From positions 9,810,704 to 9,874,703 of the forward strand of contig CM060847.1 of NCBI GenBank assembly GCA_030737835.1: DNA of 64,000 nt, written 5' to 3'. This DNA comes from Acorus gramineus (Eukaryota > Streptophyta > Magnoliopsida > Acorales > Acoraceae). Of this stretch, positions 12,171 to 23,896 are shown in pieces; positions within the stretch are counted from its first letter, which is position 1; every line of letters begins with the position of its first letter. The notes under the pieces were generated by a model, which was given only the letters and a program-made list of their open reading frames with translations, was not told the DNA's origin and searched no databases. Made by a program: the position numbers and the translations under genes.

Positions 12171-12399
12171 GGCAGCGTTAGATTGTGCGATTGTGCAGTT
12201 TTTACGATTGCAGGAAGTTGATTTTGTAATCGTGTAACCAAACAGTTTTGCAATCGCAGTTTCCTGCAAACAAATTTCAGACAAATAGTATCCAAAAACT
12301 GCGATTTGAAAAAGCTGGGGAGACACCTTCTTACACAATCACTTTTAAACTCAGATATTGCAGAAAATCACTTTTACAATCGTGTTATCAAACGCTACC
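12171..12399 (-). mobile_element. MITE family A, copy 2 (inverted)
   Basis: Ends are GGCAGCGTTAGATTG and CAATCGTGTTATCAAACGCTACC, which are inverted repeats of each other. Flanks read ATT on both sides, a possible 3-bp target duplication. It aligns as the reverse complement of 11108-11333. Confidence 0.75.
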
Positions 12400-13440
12400 A
12401 TTGTAATATAATATCTGGATTCTATTGAGTGAATCTCGTTTGCATTTACGTGTATCATAAAACTACTCATTCAATAAACAATAAAACAAGGGGAAAAAAA
12501 ATTACCCACCCAAAAAAAAAGGGAAAATACCAAAAAAAATCACGCTCCAGTTGTGTATGTTCTTCTATGAAAAATATTTATATTTTTTTTATGATTAATA
12601 ATACATATTAATATTTCATAGTTTTCATAAAAATTATGATTAATTATGTTTCAAGATATTGAATTTGATAAAATATTAGATGTTATATAATGAAATCATG
12701 TTATCATATGCTATTGTAATTATATAAAAAGATTATTAAGAGATTAATGTTTAAGACTTCATATTTGTAAATTTTATTTATGAAAATTTCCATTTTCTAA
12801 TATAAATTTATATAATAATTAGTATATTTATTATATTATCATAATGTCACGTAAAACATAACAGTTTAATTACCTCATGAAACAATTATTTCTCCGGTTG
12901 GTTTGGTTTTTAAAACATGGAAAATGTTACACTAAGTTCATTTTACAGTACAAAGCGTAGATTGCAGGTGTTTTTATCTTTTTAAAAATCATAGATCTTA
13001 TCTAACGAGATATATATTTTTATAGAAGATGAAGAATATACTCTAATGAATTTAATGATATCATTTTTAGAATATATAATTTTTTTTTAATTATATACTC
13101 CAATGAATTTAAAATATTGATGAGAGAAATCTCAAATAAAACTCAAACCACACGCATTGTCATTTTTTTTAAAATAATTAACATTGTTTAACAAGGTACA
13201 TACTTTAATAAAAAAAATGTATATTGTTATATTTTAAATTGAATAAATCCATTTTTAATAAGTGTAAGAAAAAAATTAACGAGACTATATGTTTCACAAT
13301 TAATTTTTTTACTAAGTATGTCATATTATATTTTACACAGTAAAAAAAAAAACTGTGTAACCCAGTACCAAATCCGACCTTCCCCGCTACCCGAATGGAA
13401 CAAAATCGACGGCCAGATTTCAATCAATCAAATTTAACAC
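12400..13440. other. AT-rich intergenic DNA with dispersed AT repeat
   Basis: No gene. About 12965-13100 and 13145-13320 carry copies of an AT-rich dispersed sequence with cores such as AACGAGATATATATTTTTA and ATTTTAAATTGAATAAAT. Relatives occur near 20.4, 29.75, 30.55, 50.7, 61.8 and 62.9 kb. Confidence 0.5.
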
Positions 13441-13559
13441 CCCACCAGACCGGTCCGGCTCAATCCACTGTCCCAAGCCGACCGAACAAACAAAACAAAA
13501 ACGAGGCGTCGATCAGGCTTTACATCTGAGCCGTCGAAAGAACCAATCGACGCCAAGCG

Positions 13560-13815
13560 TCGGCTCCACCTAAAAAGCGTCGAAACTCGAAACCCCCTTT
13601 TTTTTTATCCCTCTCTCGGCTCCGATCCGGCTCTCAATTCGGCTCCGATCCGGCTCCCCGATCATTTTCCCACCGGGACTTGCCAGGTGGTCACCGGCGA
13701 TTCGGCTCCGACGGATCCTGGTTCCGGCGCCGCGGGGATTCAGCTCCGGTGGTCCTCCGGAAACCCTAGATTTTTTACTCGAATTCATCAGGCAGAGATC
13801 GTTGTCTTTTCAAAG
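13560..13815 (+). other. Probable promoter/5' UTR exon of the hAT-derived gene
   Basis: A pyrimidine-rich, GC-elevated block ends TTTTCAAAG before GTGACG, a plausible splice donor at 13815/13816. It contains an AAACCCTAG telo-box at about 13763-13771. It would splice over a 2.1-kb intron to the exon at 15912-15976. The left limit is approximate. Confidence 0.5.
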
Positions 13816-15911
13816 GTGACGTTTTTTTTTTTGTCCGTTCTGTTATTGCTGTAATGAAATCCTTAAGGTTTGGCTGTTCGACTGTATATTGATTGATCAT
13901 ACGTTGAATTCGTGAATTAGAGCTTTTAGTATAAGAAGTGTTTTCAGTGATTGTTCGTTTAATGAGTTGTCCGTCTAGTTGGGGAGTTGTTGCAGTGATT
14001 CTGAGTCACAGTAGTTAAGGCATTGTGAATCGTGGTCCGATATTGGTTACTTCTCGTGCCTGTCGGCCGAACATACTTTTGTTTGTGAAACTATGCATAT
14101 AAGACCTTCGGAATCTGGGTATCCATTTAGTTTGAATGATTTAACATATTATTCATAACTAATCGTCGTTTGAGAGATCTCTTGTACTGTTCGGCGGGCT
14201 TCTCTCATCGTGATCTATGTTTTATGTTTGTTTTGTTGTTATTTTTCTCTAATTTCCCTCCATGCGGACATTATCTATTTTTCTTGAGAAATATAATTGA
14301 CCACAGTTTATTTCAAAAAAGTAAAATTTTCGTCACCATAAAGTTTTTGCATTTATTTCTTGCACTAATGATAAATTACAACTATAAAATAATTTTATTA
14401 TTTCTTTATTTTTAATGTAGTTATCTTGTATGATTTATGAATGTACATGTACTGTAACAAATGAAACCTTGTTGAATATCTGTGGTGCATGAACTTTGTG
14501 GATGTCTGTGAGAGGTCTTAACCGCGAGAATTGCTTGGATTGTGTTGTTGAAGTGCAGATTCCAAGGGATAGATTATTAAACTTCATAGTGGATTTGAGA
14601 TGTTTGAAACTTACGTTTGTTTTATATGTTCATTTTGTAGAAAAAAAAAGTAAAAGACGAGGACTGGAATGAATATTTGGGTTTTTATTGGATGGTATTA
14701 AACTTGGTCAAGTGATGCTCTTGTTTTTCTCTGAAGTCTGAATGTTGGCAGTTTGATTACAGTGGAAGTCCTTTAACTCTGGTTTGACATATAATGTTAT
14801 TCAAGGCTTCAATCTGTGGCTAGTACAAGCATACTACATGTATTTGCAGCTCCGTGAAATAGGTGGTTGGTTATAGGATTGTAGTAGATCTTTCAGCATC
14901 TGGTTATCGAGTGAGTTGTTTGGCATTGTCTCTAATGTCTGTTTGCACCTCCTAATTTTTGTCTTCAGGGTGTTGTTTTTGTTGGGCGACACCATTTTGA
15001 TGATTCTAACATTCAATTACAAAGCTTGGGGAGAGATAAATAATTTACACCTTCTCTTCTCTGCTATCTACATAACAAGAGCAAGCAGTAAATATTGTTT
15101 TACTCACTGCAGCTGAAAGAACTTGCATGAATCATATATAGTTGATGCAATATTTGTGTTGCACCCTTGAACTAACTGCCAATACTGCAGTTTATGATCC
15201 ACAATTGATCTCTCAGTATTTATGATATTGGAAACAGAGTCTTTGTGCCAGTAAGTAATTCAAATATGTGAAGTAAAGATTAGGGTCTCAAAACCTCATC
15301 TTGCTTAGGAAGAAATATCAGTATCTTATTAATTCAATTGCATTGAAAGAACTTTTGATATTCGATAGTTTGAGCTTCTCGATAGCCCTTGTTTGTTACT
15401 GGCCGTCTGAGGTGTTTGAACTATTTGTTTACGCCCCTGAAGGATGGAGGCTTTTGTCTTGCTTCTCTTTCTGCCATTTTTGGATTTATTTACTGGAAAC
15501 ATCTACTCAAGGCGGGTTGCTAAGAGTCTCAAATCCATGTTTTGTACTAGACTTTTAAACTTACTAAGTTCATTCATATTGAAATCAGGTGTGCAATCCT
15601 CCTATTTGTTTCAGTAGTTATAAATAAAATCTTACAAGAAAATCAGTTATTACGGTCTAAATTTGGCATGCAGTTGCATCATCAAAGAATTGTTCTATGT
15701 GCGTACTTCCATAGAACTATAGAAGCATGCACACAACATGCCAAACACACTTATAAATTAAAGGGCATGGACCTTGACTTGCTCCTGTTTTTGCCGCATT
15801 TTAGGTGTAATTGTAACACTGAATTTGGTCTTTGCAAATTTGTTATTTTCTTTTAGTTTTTTATCCTTTCGGAAGTTCCCATATAACTAGCTCTTTCTTT
15901 GTGGCCACCAG

Positions 15912-15976
15912 GAGGTAGCATCAGTACCACAAGGGGAACGTGATGGAGTGGAATAATGCGTTTAAAGGCCTGAAAG
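15912..15976 (+). other. Exon carrying the likely start codon of the hAT-derived gene
   Basis: CCACCAG precedes 15912 and GTAACT follows 15976, giving good splice sites. The ATG at 15943 reads in frame across the next junction (AAA G|AG ATG). An N-terminal MEW..NAFK stretch is what I recall for this protein class, and this supports the upstream start. Confidence 0.6.
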
Positions 15977-18900
15977 GTAACTAACTAGCTTTTACACTGT
16001 GGGTCTGATTGCTGTGTGATGTTGACATGCCTTTGCATTGCATCTGAGGCTGAATGATTTCTTTTGACAAAAGCTAAAATATTCGTGTTTGGTGACAGTG
16101 AATGCCTAATAAAAATGGAATTGTTTAAAACAAACTATGAAAAATTTATATAAAGCTTTTTAGTTTATATTTGGATATATTATGCTTTTACTTGCTGCTC
16201 TTCTTTTATTACTATTTTCCATTACCTTTTCTATCCAATTTTATTGTGAGACGTAGTTCCTTGTTAATTTATAACATCCGGGGTATGAGGCGAAATTCTA
16301 AATAAATATTAACTGAATATCACGAATATTGGTTGAAATTTTGAATGAGATTAAATTTGTAGTATTATTTATACAAATATAGTGGATTTCAAAGATAATA
16401 ATGAGTTAAGGACTATTGAACCAACTGCAGGCATTATTTGTATATTTATACAAACATGATCTTTTTCCAAGAACAATTCATGGCTTCTGGAACTGTTATA
16501 ATTTTTTTTCTTTTCTTTGTTACCCTTCTATAGTCAAATGCCTCTTTTCCTATGTGAAGCAGAGCTCCTCTTGGAATGATTGCATCTAGAATTTGGATAT
16601 TGAATTGTTTTTAACGTAGATTTATTGATCTGTCAGAGATGGAATCTAAAGCCATGATGGACATGGCACTCATACCAAATCTTGATCTAATAGACATTGC
16701 GCTAGGTTCTTCTGAAAAAGGAAATGCTAGTCAAGTAATCAAGCCAAGAAAGAAGTCAATGACATCAATTTACCTCAAGTATTTTGAGACTGCACCTGAT
16801 GGGAAAAGCCGGAGATGCAAATTTTGCAAACAAAGCTATTCCATAGCAACGGCTACTGGTACGTTTAATAGTTGATGAGAAGCATCAATATGTGTTTTTC
16901 TGGGCAAAATAGATGTATTCCAGCTGTTTATGTTTGTTTGTCTTGTTTGCATGTATGTCATTGAATGCAATGGACTCCGTGAAACTAATATAATGTCTCT
17001 GTAGATGTCTGTATCATGCTCATTTTGGGATTTAGCTCTGGATGCTGAGATACAATTTGACTCCCTTCTCTTGGGTTTAGTCTTTGTTATCTAGAACCTT
17101 GTGTTGTTGCCTGGCAAGCACATCTTTTTTCCAGTAAAAAAAGAGCCTGCTTTGTTAATTGTTTATCTTTTATGAAGTGAACAATACATTTTTTTCAATG
17201 ATACTATTTGCTGGTTTGCATGTTTATGTTTTACCTAAGTTTCTTCATTTTCTTTGTGAGTGTACCTCTTTTCCTGCTTTCTTCCACTTGTATGTTCAGA
17301 GAAATTAATAAAACAATGATTACCATTGTAAATTTGTAATTGATGCTTCATTTTATTTATTTGAATAAACACCACATATACATTCAACCGGGGCATAGTA
17401 TCTCATGTTTCATTGCATGCCAATGGTGTCTTCTCGTATATAAGTATATTAGTGTTCTTTTCTATTTTATAACTTTGTCAATTTGTTTGCTGTTAATTAG
17501 GTTCTTTATGTGGACCAACATGCATTTTAGACAATCTACACCCTAAATTTCATTAGGTTAAATATGATGTGTGTTATTTGCAACTCCTGATATCCATATT
17601 ACGTTCTATGAAGGCAATCTTGGAAGGCATCTCAGTCATCGTCACCCTGGATATGATCAACAAGGTGATGCTGGACAACAGATCACCCAGGCCGTTACTG
17701 TAACTAACAAAAAGCCACAGACTCAAGCAAAATCCGTCTCAATGGATTTTGATAATCTCAACTGGTTATTGCTCAATTGGCTTATAACAGCCTCTCTCCC
17801 TCCCACAACACTCGAGGAAAATTTGCTACTCAACTCCTTCAAGTTTCTCAACCCATCTGTCAAGTTATGGTCTAAGGAGAGAGTTCAGGCCGTCACATTT
17901 GAGGTATTCAAGAGTATGCGGGAAAATGTTAGAGCATCCCTGGGACAGGTGAATTCAAAGATATCCATTACACTTGATTTCTGGACATCCTATGAGCAGG
18001 TGACTTACATGAGCATGAAAGGACACTGGATTGATGAAAACTGGTCTCTGCACAATGTTCTTCTTGACATCACTCACATACCATATCCATGCACAGATGT
18101 TGAGATCCACCATGCAATGATGAAGACCCTTCGAATGTACAACATTGAAAAGAGGATCCTCTCGTGCACCCATAATAACTGCACAAATGCCATCCAAGCT
18201 TGCCGAAAACTGAAAGAGGAGATGGATGTTCACAAGGCTCCCTTCTATTACCTGCCTTGCGCTGCTCATACACTCAACCTTATCATAGAAGATTGCTTGA
18301 GAACTCCAAAACCTGTGATATCTAAGATCCGGGAGTTCGTGCTCGAGTTGAATGCATCGCCGGAGATTAATGAAGAATTCAGGCAACTTGCAGCTGTCTA
18401 TCCAGAAGGTTCTTGGAAGTTCCCATTGGATGCGTCAACACGTTGGAATGGTCACTACACTATGCTTGATATTGTTCGGAAGGTATAAATTACTCATTGT
18501 CATTTCTTCAGTATGTTAACAATTTATATGGTACTATAGGAAGCATTTGGAAATGAATTTGGAAAATGGCTTTTTACTTAAAGCAGCTTTTGAAAACTAC
18601 AATCCGTGAACTAAAAAATGTTTTTATGATTTTGTGAAAATTTGGGACCACTCGGGTGTTTGGAAACGAGTTTGAATTAATAAGTGTGATTCTCGTAAAA
18701 GTAGAATATCCAAAAGTTATCCAAACCTGTCTCCAAACGCTGCCTGAATCTATAATGGTTCAAGCGGACTCATAGCATGAAATTTGCAGGCCTCGCCCGC
18801 CATGGATAAGGTCATCGCCAATCACGAGGACATCTTCGCGCCCAGGAACTTCCTGCTCCAACATTCGGAGAAGTCTGCGATCGTCATGCTCTGCCAGTAC

Positions 18901-19716
18901 CTCGAGCCCTTCTACAAGGTCACCAACAACCTCTGCTCATGCAAGGCTCCCACCATTGGACTCGTCCTCTTCTTCATGGACCACGTGATCGAAACAATCG
19001 GGGCCTGCCGCGACAATAGGAGCTACCCCGACTGGCTCAAGTCCGCATCCAACGAGATGGCCAAGGCCGCCCAGACCTTCTGCGCCCAGGTCTACAACCA
19101 CTTCACCTACACCGCCGCAGTCCTCGACCCAAGAATCAAAGCGGAATTGATCCCGGAAGAGCTCAACCTGGAGACGAATCTGGAAGACGCTCGCGCACAC
19201 TTCTTGAGGAACTACTCAACCGGTCAGTTCCCGTCCTCCGTTATGAACGGGTACGGCAGTGTGTCTTCCCAGGATGGAAAACTGGTGAACGGGGTCTCGT
19301 ACGCAGAAGAGATCGCGCGGAAGAGGAGGCGCACGAGCATGAGCGTGACCTCAGACGAGCTGACACAGTATCTTTCAGAACCGCCCGCACCCATAGCAAC
19401 GGATGTGCTGGACTGGTGGAAGGTGAACAGCACGAGGTATCCGAGGCTGTCGGTCATGGCGCGGGATTACTTGGCAGTTCAGCCGAACTCGGTCTCGCCG
19501 GACGAGCTGTTTTCGAGCAGAGACGATGATGCGGTGAAGCAGCGGATGTGTTTGGGTTACGGGAGCGCGCAAGCTGTTCTGTGCGTGCGGTCATGGAGTC
19601 AGAGCGGGTACAGGTTCAAGTTTAGATCGTCTGAGATTGACTTTGAGAAGCTGTTGGAGTCCGCGAGTCCGCCAGTGGATGGTGTTAGTGTTGGGTTTGA
19701 GAGGAGGCTGAAATGA
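15943..19716 (+). CDS. Domesticated hAT transposase: BED zinc finger plus hAT dimerisation domain
   Basis: Four coding exons (15943-15976, 16637-16858, 17614-18482, 18790-19716) join in frame to 683 residues. The first starts MEWNNAFKGLK; an ATG at 16639 is an alternative start. A BED finger uses C72, C75, H91 and H96 (CKFC...HLSHRH). A hAT core follows (SITLDFWTS, PCAAHTLNLI, STRWNGHY), and a C-terminal dimerisation region contains LDWWKVNSTRYPRLSVMARDYLAV. The length and introns, and the absence of terminal inverted repeats around it, match the DAYSLEEPER/At1g18560 class of exapted, nuclear, DNA-binding hAT proteins rather than a live transposon. The usual second catalytic Asp motif (T-x-D-N-A-x-N) reads THNNCTN, so Asp is replaced by Asn. 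The last exon is clearly GC-richer than exon 4. The DNA target is unknown. Confidence 0.9.
18538..18745. mobile_element. MITE in the last intron of the hAT-derived gene
   Basis: The left end AGGAAGCATTTGGAAATG mirrors the right end (reverse complement AGGCAGCGTTTGGAGACAGG). This gives terminal inverted repeats of about 25 bp around a 208-bp body, wholly inside intron 18483-18789. No convincing target duplication was seen. Confidence 0.65.
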
Positions 19717-20836
19717 TTGAAGGTATTTGCAAAGGTACACTGTAAATAGTTATTTGTAATATTTATCAGATGGTGGGAGTGGGGTTGGCAAAGCGGTGGC
19801 TATTGTTGTTGTATCATTGTGTCAAGTGTTTCTGTTTTAATCAAAATTTGTAGAGCAGTTTGGAGTGAACGTAGGGTAGTATCTCAAATCATTGTTTTTT
19901 GGTATGCTAATATATTCATTTTTTTTAATCTAATTTGTGATTGTCACATCCCTAATGTAGTTTATGGAATTGTCCGATATATTTATCTTTATTATGAAAA
20001 ACAAGTATGTAATTTATTTTTTTATAAAAAAATATATTTAATTGATCAAATATATACATGAAGTGTCAGAGCCAAATGTATATGAATTGAAAAAAAATAA
20101 AACAGAAACAGGAATATATATAATTGAAAAAAAAATAAAACAGAAACAGGAATGGAGAATGATTGGTCTCGGGGAGACTTTATTTGCACCTTGAATAAGC
20201 CTCTTTTTTTTTTTTTTTTTTTTTTGTGAAAAAAAATATTGCAACTTAATAAAAAATTGTCGATCAATTTTTCAAAAAGTTAAAAAAAAGAGACAACTTT
20301 CTACTGACTTAACTTTAAACCTAATTTTCAAAGAAATAGAAAAAATACTAACACTGAGTGAGCTCAGGACTTCACAGTATTCAAGCTTTCTTTAAAGGTT
20401 TTTATCAACCATAATTCAAACCACACATGTTTTTATTATTTTTTAAAATATTAAATATTATTTAATTAGATATACATGTATATTTTAAGAAAAAATGTAT
20501 ATAGTTCTATTTTAAATTAAACGAATTTAATTTTTAATAATTAAAAAAATAAATTTATTAAAATATATACATTATCTTAACGAGAAATATATTTAGCTGA
20601 ATTTTTATGATGCATGTATAACTGTATTCGATAAAAAAAAAAAAAAAAAAAAATGACGAGGCTTCCGTAAAAACACCCTTCCAAATAAGTCAGGCGGGCT
20701 CGGAAACCCGTAATTGCAATGAAAGAACAAGGGCATTTGTGGTCAATCAAATAAAAAATCGAGAATCACCCCAACCCCAACTTCAATTTCCTCTCCAACC
20801 AGAAAAAAACACGAACAGATAATAATCGAAGAAGAA
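19717..20836. other. Intergenic region with tandem duplication and homopolymers
   Basis: It holds a near-perfect roughly 32-bp duplication (20085-20114 and 20122-20153), a T run near 20202-20225, an A run near 20632-20653, and an AT-rich dispersed repeat at about 20400-20610. No gene was recognised. Confidence 0.6.
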
Positions 20837-21363
20837 ATGGCGCTAACCCTAACGAAGCCATTCCTCCCTTCACTCTCCACCATCAACAAGAGCCCCTCCT
20901 TCCCCATCAAGGTACGCCGATTTTTCAATTCCCCCCTCCCCCACCCCCCAAACACCTACCTTTCCATCGATCTGCCATTAATGGCGGCGGCGGTGGTGAT
21001 GATGAACAGGGAAGAGGTGGAGGAGGAGGAGGAGGAGGAAGGATCGGACGGTGGACGTGCATGAAGAAAGACATTCACCCGGAGGTCTTCGAGGACGCGA
21101 AGGTGTACTGCAATGGAGAGCTGGTGATGACGACGGGGGGGACGCAGAGGGAGTACACGGTGGACGTTTGGTCCGGGAACCACCCCTTCTACCTCGGAAG
21201 CCGATCGGCGAACCTGGTGGACGCCGACCAGGTCGAGAAGTTCCGAAAGAAGTTCGGGCAGCTCTCCGGACTCATGGAGATCCCCAATCTCAAGTACGGG
21301 GAGATCGTCCTCCCCACCAAGAAGAAGTCCGGATCCGGACCCGGCGGGAAGAAGAAGAAGTAG
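20837..21363 (+). CDS. RPL31: Plastid 50S ribosomal protein L31 (bL31c)
   Basis: Two exons, 20837-20911 and 21010-21363, encode 142 residues. Exon 1 (MALTLTKPFLPSLSTINKSP) looks like a Ser/Thr-rich chloroplast transit peptide. Exon 2 carries the bL31 core: KKDIHPEVFEDAKVYCNGE, then YTVDVWSGNHPFYLG, and a basic KKKK tail. Of the cysteines that bind zinc in C+ bacterial L31, only the one in VYCNGE remains, so this is a C- form. The AAG|GTACGC donor at 20912 and an AACAG acceptor at 21008-21009 keep phase 0. Exon 2 therefore opens with an unusual Gly-rich run from a GGA microsatellite. The acceptor lacks a good pyrimidine tract, so that border is the least certain point. The product acts in the large subunit of the plastid ribosome. 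Confidence 0.9.
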
Positions 21364-23896
21364 AGACAGAAAAAAAAATTCAGGTATTTGTTTTTTCTTC
21401 CTGTGCTCCCTTTCGTATTTGGGGATCTGAATTTGTTTTTTTTTTTTCTTTTTTAATTTTTATTAATGAAAAGAATGTTATGGTTCATCTATGGATCGAT
21501 GCCCCTTTTGAGATTGTGAAACTATGAATGCTTTTTTTTTTTGACAAAATAGCTTGAAATTGAATCAAAAGGAAATACCTTCATTGTTAATCTTCTTCTA
21601 ATTTGTCAATGTTTCATGTCTAGCAATTCTAACGAGGGAAATTTTTTCAAAGTATATATTTACATTTTTTTCATATACAAAAAAGCTGAAATACATTTTT
21701 TTTTTCATATATTTTTATATTTTTAATATAATATATACTCTGTACAATAAAATATATATTTTTATATATTTTGTTAAACGATTTCATATTGAAAATAAGA
21801 CTGAAAAACGGGTCGGGTATATAATGCCCTTTCTCGATTAATAAATAAATAAATTACAAATAATCAAATCGGTTGTTGAAGACAAAATTCATGTAAGCTT
21901 AAAACCAAGCAAAAAAAAAAATCATGTAAAGTTAAAAGCTATAATTCCAACTGAGACAGCAAAGAAAGAGTTCTAATGGTTTCGGTGACTGCCACAATGC
22001 CACAACAGAAAAAACAGAAAAAAACAAGAATTAGGTTATCAAAATGTATGTAATTAAATATTTAATCATTCCCAAAATGTACGCAAATTCTTTTTTTAAT
22101 TTGTCAAGGTTTTATATCAATTGAATGAAATGGGACATGAGGTATATGAGCATGACAGGTGTTTGAATTCCAGATTGTGCTAAGAGCTGTGCAGTGAAAT
22201 GTTGCATTGAGATCAGACTTAACCTTTCTTTTGCTCTGGATAAGATGGTCTAAACAGAGCAAAGAAGCACTAATATATATCTGTCTAATAAGCAAGAAAT
22301 TCAGTTGCTTTTGTTATAAGTATATCCCCGTAAGACCCTCTTTGGCAATGGTATTAACTATTAAGGATGGTATAACAGCGGTGTCAAATTGAAATGATAT
22401 TGTAATATTATTTAGCAACAAAGCTGTGGGGAATAATTACGTTAGTATAGTGGATAAGTTAATGTCTATATCTGTATCTGAGTTGAATATTTGAAAAAAA
22501 TATTCATATTCAATATCCGATAAATATTCAAAATAAGTATTCATATCTAATTCAAAAATTCAGATTTAAATAATTATTTGAAATATCCAAAAGATTTAAA
22601 TGTATAAGAATATGATTTAAATACAATTTTATTCAAACAAAAAAAGAAGAATATGATTTAAATATTCAAAAATCTAATATCCGAAAGTAAAAATCATATA
22701 TTTAATATTAAAATATATAAATAAATCTAATAATTATATAGTATAAAACATAAAAATATAAGTAATCACACAAAACATTACATGTTTTAAAGTAAAAAAA
22801 AAAAAAACTCAATAACTCATACCAACACTAAGATAATATTATAATATTATTTTGAATGTGGATATTTTTTTTGAATCAATACCATTGTATCCATAGAAAT
22901 GTTTTAGATATAAATATTTTGTTTTATTTCATATATAAATACAAATTTTCAAGTCTAGGAGAATTTTTAAAATTTTCATACACGCATGACACTATACAAG
23001 TGACATGAACACCCCTTCTAGAAGCAATCACTTTTTTTTAATTATGTTGGATAAAATGAGAACACTTCCCATTTTAAAATGAAAACAAAGATTTCTTTTT
23101 CTATCTAAAAACTATAATTATATTTATCTTTTTTTTTTTTTTTTATATATAAAACGTAAATAAAGGCAGGATCGATGGATTTTATATTTCTAAAATAAGA
23201 ATAATCTATTCTTGAAGTATAAAATCTGATTCCATCCTTTAGTAAGATCTGCAGCTCAAATTAAACCCTCTCGTAGTGGCCGAAGAACAAGTGGGTTTTA
23301 TTAATGCTCGAAGCCTTTCAGAAGAAGCCACAGTGAAAAAGAGCTTCACCTGTCCGTTGCGGGCACTGCAGGGTCCCATTCCCGACACCCTAAATTTATA
23401 TTCAATTAATAACTAGATCAAATAAATGATGTGTATAGATAGACATTAAGCCTGTAATCAAATATGTCAATATTTATATTTTAATTTTTAGATTCTAATA
23501 CGGATATTAATTTTTAGATTTTGATACATTCGGATACGGATATTTTTAAGATAATTAACATGTTTCAATATTAACATTAATTTGGATAATCAAATGATAT
23601 GTTAGAAATACATCAAAATTAAAATTAAGATTTTGAAGTTTATTATCTCTTTTAGATATCAAAAATTTAATAATATTATAATATATTAATATAATAATTA
23701 ATCGTACAAGATAACAATATGATCAATATATAATACAAATATATATTTTTTTTATTATATATGACGGATACCGATATTTTTCTGATATCACTCCAGATTT
23801 TAAATATCTAATATTTTTAATTTTTCAAATACCAATTAGATTAAATTTGGATTTTTTTCGACAGGCTTAATAGCGCCCCCCCCCTCCCCTCATTCA
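21364..23896. other. Gene-free AT-rich interval
   Basis: It contains long T and A runs (for example near 21530, 22793, 23130) and repeated ATATCCGATAAATATTC-like AT-rich text at 22480-22700 and 23440-23840. Nothing codes convincingly. Confidence 0.55.
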
